DNA of 64,000 nt, taken from Streptococcus anginosus (GTDB taxonomy: Bacteria > Bacillota > Bacilli > Lactobacillales > Streptococcaceae). Of this stretch, positions 57,818-64,000 are shown in pieces. The notes under the pieces were generated by a model. That model was given only the letters and a program-made list of their open reading frames with translations, ran no database searches and was not told the DNA's origin. The stretch covers positions 434,001 to 498,000 of the forward strand of contig NZ_LR134283.1 in the NCBI RefSeq assembly GCF_900636475.1, written 5' to 3'. Position numbers and translations under genes: made by a program. The first letter of the stretch is position 1. Each line of letters begins with the position of its first letter.

Positions 57818-58136
57818 AAAAATGTATCGAGCAATCATTGACAGACCAATAGGTTACAAAGACAACTTTGGCAATTGTTATCCTATCAACTATGGTTATA
57901 TTCCGGATTTATTTGTTGGAGACGGCGAAGAACAAGATGTTTATATCATTTCGGAAAAAATACGAGAACCTTTGGAATCTTTTGAAGGAGAATTGATTAC
58001 TGTTATTCACCGACAAAATGATGTGGAGGATAAGTGGGTACTGACCTCTACAAATGAGAATATTACCATAGAAGATATTAAAGAAAAGACATATTTTTTG
58101 GAACAATATTTTGCTTCCACTATTGAATTATTGTAA
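57810..58136 (+). CDS. Short inorganic pyrophosphatase-like protein
   Basis: This 108-residue protein resembles the central part of family I inorganic pyrophosphatases (normally about 170 residues): [20 protein letters not shown] at 24-43, then an acidic/Lys patch NDVEDKW. In the usual DxDxxD metal motif the middle Asp is Glu here (D38, E40, D43). It lies between pyrF and pyrE, overlapping pyrF by 8 nt and ending 10 nt before pyrE. PyrE releases pyrophosphate, so local removal would pull orotate conversion forward. Whether it is active is unproven. Confidence 0.75.
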   Translation: MVRKMYRAIIDRPIGYKDNFGNCYPINYGYIPDLFVGDGEEQDVYIISEKIREPLESFEGELITVIHRQNDVEDKWVLTSTNENITIEDIKEKTYFLEQYFASTIELL

Positions 58137-58146
58137 AGGAGAAATC

Positions 58147-58776
58147 ATGACTTTAGCAAAAGATATTGCCCGTGACTTACTGAAAATTGAGGCTGTTTAC
58201 TTGAAACCGGAAGAGCCTTTCACTTGGGCGAGCGGTATCAAGTCTCCAATTTATACAGACAATCGTGTGACCTTAGCCTATCCAGAAACGCGGACGTTGA
58301 TTGAAAATGGCTTTGTAGAGAAAATCAAGGCTGAATTTCCAGAAGTAGAAGTGATTGCTGGAACAGCGACAGCGGGTATTCCTCATGGTGCTATTATTGC
58401 AGACAAGATGAATCTGCCCTTTGCCTATATTCGTAGCAAACCAAAAGATCATGGGGCTGGAAATCAGATTGAAGGTCGGGTAAAATCAGGTCAAAAAATG
58501 GTCGTGGTTGAGGATTTGATTTCAACTGGTGGTTCTGTTTTGGATGCTGTTGTAGCAGCGAAGCGGGAAGGTGCAGATGTCATTGGAGTAGTGGCTATTT
58601 TCACTTATGAATTACCTAGAGCAGAAAAGAATTTTTCAGATGCAGGTGTGAAATTAGTAACCTTATCTAACTACACTGAATTGATCAATCTGGCAGAACA
58701 AGAAGGCTATGTTTCAGCAGAAGGTTTGGCTCTACTTGAGAAATTTAAGCATGATCAAGAAAATTGGCAGGGATAA
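58147..58776 (+). CDS. pyrE: Orotate phosphoribosyltransferase
   Basis: This 209-residue enzyme joins orotate to PRPP, releasing pyrophosphate. The PRPP motif is [18 protein letters not shown], and [12 protein letters not shown] and [16 protein letters not shown] (catalytic loop) are conserved. ATG 58147 follows AAAGGAGAAATC; the longer frame from 58111 overlaps the upstream gene without need. Confidence 0.97.
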   Translation: MTLAKDIARDLLKIEAVYLKPEEPFTWASGIKSPIYTDNRVTLAYPETRTLIENGFVEKIKAEFPEVEVIAGTATAGIPHGAIIADKMNLPFAYIRSKPKDHGAGNQIEGRVKSGQKMVVVEDLISTGGSVLDAVVAAKREGADVIGVVAIFTYELPRAEKNFSDAGVKLVTLSNYTELINLAEQEGYVSAEGLALLEKFKHDQENWQG

Positions 58777-58781
58777 GAAAG

Positions 58782-59237
58782 ATGAATCTAATAGAACTAA
58801 GTAGGAAGTATCCTCAGGCAGAAGTTTGGGCACATCCAGATGAATTTCCAGACTTATATGATTTGACATTGAGAGGAATTAAGCAAGCGACAAGTTCTTG
58901 GTTTGAAGAGTATGAAAAAGACAAGGTATCGTTACCTAAAGTTGGAGAAGTCTCCATCATGCTAGATAGAATGGAGAATCCTAGTCGAGCCTTGGTTATG
59001 GTGACAAAAAAAGTTCTTGTTCGTCCCTTTCATCAAGTGACAGCAGAAGAAGCTTTTTTAGAAGGGGAAGGCAATCGTAGTTTAAGAGATTGGCAGACTA
59101 TTTTTGGTGATTATTGGCGTAAAACCTTGCCAGAAGAAGGATTAGAATTTTCAGAGTCTGGTTTGGTTGTTACAGAAATTTTTACTGTTTTAGAAGATTA
59201 TCTTTTAGACAATGAAGAAAACGGACGTAGCAAGTAA
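58782..59237 (+). CDS. ASCH domain protein
   Basis: This 151-residue protein has the ASCH fold pattern: FPDLYDLTLRGIKQATSSWF, PKVGEVSIMLDRMENPSRAL and EEAFLEGEGNRSLRDWQTIF. ASCH domains bind RNA or act on modified nucleosides; some members hydrolyse N4-acetylcytidine. It starts 5 nt after pyrE, so it rides on the pyr transcript and could salvage cytidine, but that is inference. Confidence 0.85.
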   Translation: MNLIELSRKYPQAEVWAHPDEFPDLYDLTLRGIKQATSSWFEEYEKDKVSLPKVGEVSIMLDRMENPSRALVMVTKKVLVRPFHQVTAEEAFLEGEGNRSLRDWQTIFGDYWRKTLPEEGLEFSESGLVVTEIFTVLEDYLLDNEENGRSK

Positions 59238-59247
59238 TTAGACGTTA

Positions 59248-59278
59248 AGCAGCAATCTGACGATTGTTGTTTTTTAAA
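59248..59278 (+). terminator. pyrF-pyrE-ASCH terminator
   Basis: CAGCAATC pairs with GATTGTTG (one G-T pair) around TGAC, followed by T6. Confidence 0.8.
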
Positions 59279-59300
59279 ATAGCGAAACACTGTAGATTTT

Positions 59301-59308
59301 GTTATAAT
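59301..59308 (+). promoter_or_regulatory. Extended -10 of the GT-C-like gene
   Basis: TGTTATAAT (TATAAT at 59303-59308) precedes ATG 59315 by six bases; no Shine-Dalgarno exists, so a leaderless mRNA is predicted. Confidence 0.6.
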
Positions 59309-59314
59309 ATCCCT

Positions 59315-60844
59315 ATGTTAAAAATGTATTCTTTTTTCTTTTCGGCTTTGCAAAAAATTATGTTACTGATTGGCTTGCATTGGTTTTTTACTGCGATTAT
59401 TCATCTAGGGACAATTTCAAGTCTTGCTTTGATTGGAACAGTCATACTAGTATTTCTAGCTTATCGTTATCTAGAAAATTTAAAAAAATGCTACCACTAC
59501 CTGATGAAGCACAAAGTTGCTATTATGATAGCGGTAATTATATTTCAGTTAGCAATGCTTTTGTCTGCTCAGTTGCTGATTCGGCGAGATGCAGCAGTTG
59601 TTTTCAACGGTGCTTTCAAATATTTAAAAGAATCTTCTATTTCCAGCTATTTGACACGCAATCCGAATAATCTGTTTCTCTTTTTGTATGAGCGCTTTTT
59701 TTATAATATCTTTGGAAGTTCAGCTTTATGGATTTTGCAAGGGTTAAATATATTTTATGCCGATATAACGGCTCTCATTTTGTACAAGGGAATGAAAAAA
59801 CATGTGAGCAAGTCTGCTGCTGATATGACATTTAGTTTGTATGTCTTGCTAGTTGGCTTTTCACCTTATTTTTATTCGATGTACACGGATATATGCCTTC
59901 TTCCGCTCATTGCTTTACAAATATTCTTACTTTTTGATTTATTTGAACTTCAATGGCAGGATAAGAGAGGACTCTTCATAAAGACAATCGGATTGGGCTT
60001 GATAAGTGGTCTTGCAGTTTTGATTCGACCAACTGTGTTGATTGTCATTATGGCAGGTTTTATGTTGCTATTTTTCAAAAAGGAATGGAAGAAATTTATC
60101 CTAATCTTTTTCACCTTTCTCTTATCATTTGGCGTAGCTTCTATCAGCGGAAACTATCTGAAAGCGACGCAAAGAGAAGTGACATTGATACAAGAGAAAG
60201 GATTGTCTAAAAGTCCTCTGCTCTTTATTGACTTAGGGTTGACTTTTATTGGACACGATCAAGAAGACATGAAAGAGGGTTTGCTTCAATACATTGATGT
60301 GGATCAGAGAGAACAGTATAATAATGGAATGTTTAAGCAAGAAAATGTAAAAAAAGAAATCAAACGACGTTTAAAAGAGTATTCGTTTTTTGGATTTCTC
60401 AATCATCTTTACTATAAGCATTCATTAACTGTTTCAGAAGGAACTCTAGGCTGGTTGTATCGAGATGTGGAATATGAAAAAACGCCCTATATTTCTCCTC
60501 TTTATCCTTATACAAAAAAGAATCCTGTGGCGCAGTTTATCAGAACTTATTTTCTGAGTGTCGATAAGAATGAGTATCGGTATTATGAGATTGTGAAGCA
60601 GGTTATTTGGATTGTGATGAGTCTGGGTCTTGTTTTTGCCTTGTGGAAATATCGTGCAGATGATAAACTCAATATGCTCAGTCTTGCAGTCTTTGGTGGT
60701 TTGTTGTTTTTGCTCATTTTTGAAGGTGGAAAGACGCGGTATTTAATACAATTTTTACCGCAAATTATCATATTGTCTGCATTAGGGTTGACTAAATATT
60801 TACCGGATTGGTTAAAAAGCGAGAAAGGAGAAAAGATAAAATGA
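59315..60844 (+). CDS. Polytopic GT-C-like glycosyltransferase
   Basis: This 509-residue protein has about eleven membrane helices with a large loop between and a charged C-terminus. The first extracytoplasmic loop ([17 protein letters not shown]) and later [19 protein letters not shown] resemble lipid-linked-sugar mannosyl/glucosyltransferases of the GT-C fold; the acceptor is unknown. ATG 59315 is chosen; the frame from 59264 would begin upstream of the promoter. It overlaps the yozE-family gene as ATGA. Confidence 0.7.
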   Translation: MLKMYSFFFSALQKIMLLIGLHWFFTAIIHLGTISSLALIGTVILVFLAYRYLENLKKCYHYLMKHKVAIMIAVIIFQLAMLLSAQLLIRRDAAVVFNGAFKYLKESSISSYLTRNPNNLFLFLYERFFYNIFGSSALWILQGLNIFYADITALILYKGMKKHVSKSAADMTFSLYVLLVGFSPYFYSMYTDICLLPLIALQIFLLFDLFELQWQDKRGLFIKTIGLGLISGLAVLIRPTVLIVIMAGFMLLFFKKEWKKFILIFFTFLLSFGVASISGNYLKATQREVTLIQEKGLSKSPLLFIDLGLTFIGHDQEDMKEGLLQYIDVDQREQYNNGMFKQENVKKEIKRRLKEYSFFGFLNHLYYKHSLTVSEGTLGWLYRDVEYEKTPYISPLYPYTKKNPVAQFIRTYFLSVDKNEYRYYEIVKQVIWIVMSLGLVFALWKYRADDKLNMLSLAVFGGLLFLLIFEGGKTRYLIQFLPQIIILSALGLTKYLPDWLKSEKGEKIK

Positions 60845-61056
60845 GAAAATCGTTTTACACTTGGTTGATGACGGAGCGCAATCCCAAAAGCAAAGCACCG
60901 AAGGCGATTTTAGCAGACTTGGTGTTTCATGAAACAAATTTCCCTAAGCACACGGATGATTTTGATGAAGTTAGCCGTTATTTGGAAGAACATGCTGACT
61001 TTTCCTTTAATCTTAGCGATTTTGATGCGATTTGGGAAGAATATCAGGCTCATTAG
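60841..61056 (+). CDS. YozE family (UPF0346) protein
   Basis: This 71-residue protein has the family start [20 protein letters not shown] and [14 protein letters not shown]. It resembles a small SAM-like helical fold; function unknown. It overlaps the previous stop codon as ATGA, with GAGAAAGGAGAAAAG upstream, so it is coupled to the membrane protein gene. Confidence 0.9.
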   Translation: MRKSFYTWLMTERNPKSKAPKAILADLVFHETNFPKHTDDFDEVSRYLEEHADFSFNLSDFDAIWEEYQAH

Positions 61057-61091
61057 TTCGGAGAAATGATAGAATTTTCCGAGTTACTTTG

Positions 61092-61098
61092 CTATAAT
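61092..61098 (+). promoter_or_regulatory. phoH -10
   Basis: TGCTATAAT (TATAAT at 61093-61098) is an extended -10 placing the start near 61105, upstream of the chosen TTG start. Confidence 0.65.
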
Positions 61099-61132
61099 AA
61101 TAGTAAATAATGTGAAGAAAGAGGTTCTTTAT

Positions 61133-62197
61133 TTGCAAGAACATTCAGTAGAAATTACCTTACAGCATCCGGATGATGCTTTTCATCTTTTTGGTTCCAA
61201 TGAACGTCACTTGCGTTTAATGGAACAGGAGTTACAGGTAACCATTCATGCAAGGACGGAGGTTGTCCAGATTATCGGTAGCGAAGCAGCTTGTGAGGAG
61301 ACTCGCCAGGTGCTTCAAGCTCTGCTAGTTTTGGTGAATCGCGGGATGACGATTGGGACGCCAGATGTAGTGACAGCTATTACAATGGTCAAAAATGGTG
61401 AAATTGATAAGTTTGTGGCTCTGTATGAGGAAGAAATTATCAAAGATTCTTATGGCAAGCCTATTCGTGTCAAGACCCTAGGGCAGAAAGTGTATGTCGA
61501 TAGCATTAAGAACCATGATGTTGTCTTTGGGATTGGACCAGCAGGAACAGGTAAGACTTTTCTTGCCGTAACTTTGGCTGTGACAGCGCTGAAGCGAGGG
61601 CAGGTCAAACGGATTATATTGACTCGTCCGGCGGTTGAAGCTGGTGAGAGTCTAGGATTTTTACCAGGGGATCTAAAAGAAAAAGTAGACCCTTATCTAC
61701 GACCAGTTTACGATGCATTGTATCAGATTTTAGGCAAGGATCAAACAACGCGCCTTATGGAGCGAGAAATCATAGAGATAGCCCCCTTGGCTTACATGCG
61801 TGGACGAACATTAGATGACGCTTTTGTCATCTTAGATGAAGCGCAAAATACGACTATTATGCAGATGAAGATGTTTTTGACACGACTTGGTTTTAATTCA
61901 AAGATGATTGTCAATGGGGATATTAGCCAGATTGATTTGCCGAAGAATAGTAAATCAGGTCTCATTGATGCGACAGAGAAATTGAAAAATATTAAGCAAA
62001 TTGATTTTGTTTACTTATCAGCCAAGGACGTTGTTCGTCATCCTGTGGTTGCAGAGATTATCCAAGCCTATGAACATTCTACTGAAGTGGTGCATCATCA
62101 TTTTTCTAAAGAAGAAAATTCTACTTTAGTTAGTCACGAAATCGTCAGCGAGCCAGTCAAGGAGTTGGAAGATGATGAAGGAATATCTCTTGACTAA
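61133..62197 (+). CDS. phoH: PhoH family ATPase
   Basis: This protein of about 354 residues is a PhoH-type P-loop ATPase with a C-terminal conserved tail; relatives act in rRNA/30S quality control and RNA metabolism. Walker A is GIGPAGTGKTF near residue 138, Walker B FVILDEAQNT, and RPAVEAGESLGFLPGD lies between. I choose TTG 61133 because GAAAGAGG ends 8 nt before it and homologs start at this EHSVEITL segment; a GTG at 61112 has no ribosome site and lies within 7 nt of the predicted mRNA start. Confidence 0.93.
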   Translation: MQEHSVEITLQHPDDAFHLFGSNERHLRLMEQELQVTIHARTEVVQIIGSEAACEETRQVLQALLVLVNRGMTIGTPDVVTAITMVKNGEIDKFVALYEEEIIKDSYGKPIRVKTLGQKVYVDSIKNHDVVFGIGPAGTGKTFLAVTLAVTALKRGQVKRIILTRPAVEAGESLGFLPGDLKEKVDPYLRPVYDALYQILGKDQTTRLMEREIIEIAPLAYMRGRTLDDAFVILDEAQNTTIMQMKMFLTRLGFNSKMIVNGDISQIDLPKNSKSGLIDATEKLKNIKQIDFVYLSAKDVVRHPVVAEIIQAYEHSTEVVHHHFSKEENSTLVSHEIVSEPVKELEDDEGISLD

Positions 62198-62314
62198 TCT
62201 GGACAAGTTGCACACGACTGATTTTGAGGAAGTACGCTTGCAAAAGAATCTGCTACGTGACTGATGACTATCAATGCATCTTCCTATGTCATGATCACAG
62301 GACACAGAAAGTAA
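62172..62314 (+). pseudogene. DUF3781 gene remnant
   Basis: ATG 62172/62175, overlapping the end of phoH, encodes MMKEYLLTNLDKLHTTDFEE, then VRLQKNLLRD and a stop. A second frame from 62263 gives MTINASSYVMITGHRK and stop. DUF3781 proteins begin with LxKLHTTxxGxxRIxxNL and end ITINASSYTIITAH. The middle (about 30 residues) is deleted and the frame shifted. Confidence 0.65.
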
Positions 62315-62324
62315 GAATTAAAAA

Positions 62325-62825
62325 ATGATTGACCAACTATCTAAGTATTACAGTTGTAGAATACTAACTGAAAAGGATATTCCAAGTATTTTATCTTTAT
62401 ATGAAAGCAATCCTCTATATTTTCAGTATTGTCCACCAAAGCCAAATTTGGCAAGTGTAAAAGAGGACATGCTTCGTCTACCTGAAGGTAAAGCTAAGGC
62501 TGATAAGTTTTATGTTGGATTTTGGAATGGCTCTGACCTTGTGGCTGTTATGGATTTTGTCTATGCATATCCTGATGAGGAGACTGTTTTTATTGGTTTG
62601 TTTATGGTTGATCAAGCCTATCAGAGGAAAGGGATTGGCAGTCAGATTGTGACAGAAGCACTAGCTTATTTTACTAAGAACTTTCGAAAAGCACGTTTGG
62701 CTTATGTTAAGGGAAATCCTCAATCTCGGCATTTTTGGGAAAAGCAGGGCTTTAAACCAATTGGATGCAAGGTTAAGCAAGAACTCTATACGGTTGTTAT
62801 CGTTGAACAGAGCTTAGGAGATTAG
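62325..62825 (+). CDS. GNAT acetyltransferase
   Basis: This 166-residue acetyltransferase has the acetyl-CoA loop QRKGIGSQIV near 105-114, the strand VFIGLFMVDQAY before it and FWEKQGFKPIG at the end. Substrate unknown. The ribosome site is weak. The next gene starts 2 nt after its stop. Confidence 0.85.
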   Translation: MIDQLSKYYSCRILTEKDIPSILSLYESNPLYFQYCPPKPNLASVKEDMLRLPEGKAKADKFYVGFWNGSDLVAVMDFVYAYPDEETVFIGLFMVDQAYQRKGIGSQIVTEALAYFTKNFRKARLAYVKGNPQSRHFWEKQGFKPIGCKVKQELYTVVIVEQSLGD

Positions 62826-62827
62826 AA

Positions 62828-63154
62828 ATGGCATCAAGTAAGAACTATTTGGAATTTGTTTTGGAGCAATTATCAGAATTAGATGATGTGACTTACCGTT
62901 CCATGATGGGAGAGTATATTCTTTACTTCCGTGGCAAGATTATTGGCGGCATTTATGATAATCGCTTTTTAGTTAAACCCGTGCAAGCAGTCTTAGATAA
63001 GATTGACCAACCTTCTTTTGAGTTTCCATACGAAGGTTCCAAAGAAATGATTTTAGTGGAAGACCTTGATAATAAGATGTTTCTAGATGACCTGATTTTA
63101 GCTATGTATGATCAACTGCCAACACCCAAACCTAAAAAGAAAAAGCAAAGGTGA
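62828..63154 (+). CDS. TfoX N-terminal domain protein
   Basis: This 108-residue protein matches the TfoX/Sxy N-terminal domain (YRSMMGEYILYFRGKIIGGI, FLVKPVQAV and FEFPYEGSKEMILVEDLDN) and ends in a Lys-rich tail. The name comes from a Haemophilus competence regulator; in streptococci this stand-alone domain has no proven role in competence. TTAGGAGATTAGAA precedes the ATG; coupled to the GNAT gene. Confidence 0.88.
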   Translation: MASSKNYLEFVLEQLSELDDVTYRSMMGEYILYFRGKIIGGIYDNRFLVKPVQAVLDKIDQPSFEFPYEGSKEMILVEDLDNKMFLDDLILAMYDQLPTPKPKKKKQR

Positions 63155-63218
63155 ACGAAGCAAAAAAGAAGCCTGCTAAGGCCCTGTCTTTGCACGGGCA
63201 AAACTTTATATATAAAAA

Positions 63219-63250
63219 GAAGCTGAGACGAAAGAGCTCAGCTTCCTTTG
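63219..63250 (+). terminator. Terminator after the TfoX-N gene
   Basis: GAAGCTGAG pairs with CTCAGCTTC around a 9-nt loop, followed by CTTTGG. A second weaker GCCC/GGGC hairpin lies just before it. Confidence 0.7.
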
Positions 63251-63282
63251 GTTTATATAGTTGTCATTACAAGACGCAGTGG

Positions 63283-63446
63283 TTGGGCGAAACTCTGTTG
63301 ACTTTATTCAATTTAGAGTTTCTTATGCACAATTGAGTCTGGAACGAAAGTCTCCAGTTGCAAAGTATACAGTACAATAAACCAACGATGCAGTAGCTGA
63401 TGACACAAAGCACAGTGGGTAGGACTTGCGAAGTCACCCTTTTCTT
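63283..63446. repeat. Dispersed-repeat-like intergenic segment
   Basis: This gene-free spacer has GAAACTCT/AGAGTTTC (63283-63318), a CTGGA/TCCAG hairpin (63332-63350), a block ATAAACCAACGATGCAG at 63377-63393 that recurs inverted near 43528-43545 (one mismatch), and GGGTAGGACTT/AAGTCACCC followed by TTTTCTTTTC (63417-63449). The blocks look like worn copies of a streptococcal intergenic repeat. Confidence 0.55.
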
Positions 63447-63454
63447 TTCAAAAT

Positions 63455-64000
63455 TTATACTAAATCATTGATATCGGTGTAGTCACGATTAAGCCCTTCT
63501 GCGACGGGTCGGCTAGTGAGATAACCTTTATAAGTAGTCATTCCTTGTTGTAGCCCCAAATCATCTGCTATAGCTTGTTCAAAACCTTTGTCAGCCAAAG
63601 CTTCAATGTAAGGAAGTGTTACATTTGTCAGGGCAAGAGTTGATGTGCGAGCAACAGCGCCAGGTATGTTGGCAACGGCATAGTGAAGTACACCATGTTT
63701 TTCATAGACAGGTTCATCGTGAGTGGTTACACGATCAGCAGTTGCAACAACTCCACCTTGGTCAACGGCTACGTCAACGATGACAGAACCTGGACGCATT
63801 TGGCTGACCATATCATCCGTAACGAGTTTAGGTGCTTTGGCACCAGGGATTAGCACGGCTCCAATCACTACATCAGCATCTTTGACGCTTTCAGCAATAT
63901 TGAAAGAATTAGACATAAGGGTCTGGATTTGATGACCAAAAAGGTCTTCTAGTTCTGACAGTCGTTTAGCGCTGATATCAAGAATAGTGACATGTGCTCC
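63455..64000 (-). CDS. ald: Alanine dehydrogenase, C-terminal part
   Basis: The frame is open from the TAA at 63455 to the window edge, giving the last 181 residues of a protein normally about 370 long. GAHVTILDISAKRLSELEDL, then GAVLIPGAKAPKLVTDDMV, GSVIVDVAVDQGGV and HYAVANIPGAVARTSTLAL are the NAD-binding and hinge motifs of alanine dehydrogenase. The enzyme reversibly deaminates alanine to pyruvate. The 5' end lies beyond the window. Confidence 0.93.
   Translation of the reverse strand, partial: GAHVTILDISAKRLSELEDLFGHQIQTLMSNSFNIAESVKDADVVIGAVLIPGAKAPKLVTDDMVSQMRPGSVIVDVAVDQGGVVATADRVTTHDEPVYEKHGVLHYAVANIPGAVARTSTLALTNVTLPYIEALADKGFEQAIADDLGLQQGMTTYKGYLTSRPVAEGLNRDYTDINDLV

Noticed and set aside
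63151..63336. 61-codon ORF after the TfoX-N gene
   Set aside because: It begins inside the preceding gene's tail and reads through a terminator hairpin; no ribosome site and no protein-like composition.

Overview
The window looks like chromosomal DNA of a low-GC, Gram-positive viridans-type Streptococcus. Support comes from AAGGAGG-type ribosome binding sites, abundant extended -10 promoters, a histidine-triad (Pht) surface protein behind an AdcR-type zinc operator and AdcAII/Lmb lipoprotein, an msm/raf-type alpha-galactoside operon followed by galKTE, DUF3272 after dnaX, and CpsY. Species cannot be fixed from sequence alone; the anginosus/sanguinis/mitis lineages are all plausible. No tRNA, rRNA, CRISPR array, intact insertion sequence or prophage was seen.

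Layout. 0-5 kb: coenzyme A genes coaB-coaC with a pantothenate-type ECF S component (minus strand), then fhs, an acetyltransferase and an AlkD-like glycosylase. 5-8 kb: a YoaK-type membrane protein, an asd-type small RNA with its own promoter and terminator, asd and dapA. 8-11.5 kb: an accessory island (frameshifted membrane protein, BtrH-like C39-fold protein, AraC-GyrI regulator) between two copies of the rplJ promoter/leader region. 11.5-16.4 kb: L10 leader, rplJ, rplL, an ABC exporter, rimM, trmD. 16.4-20 kb: zinc acquisition (AdcR sites, adcAII, pht). 20.1-20.4 kb: a regular eight-unit 41-bp hairpin array. 20.5-26 kb: SAP protein, free-methionine-sulfoxide reductase, dnaX, yjdF riboswitch and gene, birA, galR. 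26-38 kb: msmR, aga-msmEFG-gtfA, galK-galT-galE. Raffinose/melibiose-type sugars would be imported by MsmEFG, split by Aga and GtfA, and the galactose passed into the Leloir genes. 38-43 kb: DUF4044, obgE, a polysaccharide deacetylase, hom-thrB. 43-47 kb: repeat-rich spacer, an unrecognised membrane protein, a stand-alone EIIC-like permease and a DUF915 hydrolase.

47-54 kb is a decaying accessory stretch: an aldo/keto reductase with a stop at codon 21, two frameshifted LysR genes and an internally deleted NAD(P)-binding protein. Inside it sits an intact MFS transporter whose leader reads as a PyrR-type attenuator. 54-59 kb holds cpsY and the pyrimidine genes pyrK-pyrDb and pyrF-(small PPase-like)-pyrE, each block with its own PyrR attenuator. 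59-64 kb: ASCH protein, GT-C-like membrane protein, YozE protein, phoH, a DUF3781 remnant, an acetyltransferase, a TfoX-N protein and the 3' end of ald.

Most notable observations: (1) a third PyrR-like attenuator, on an MFS transporter, suggesting an unrecognised pyrimidine-precursor carrier; (2) the exactly periodic 41-bp hairpin array; (3) six genes whose start codon lies 6-7 nt after an A/T-rich, mostly extended -10, predicting leaderless mRNAs; (4) a duplicated ribosomal-protein promoter flanking an acquired segment.
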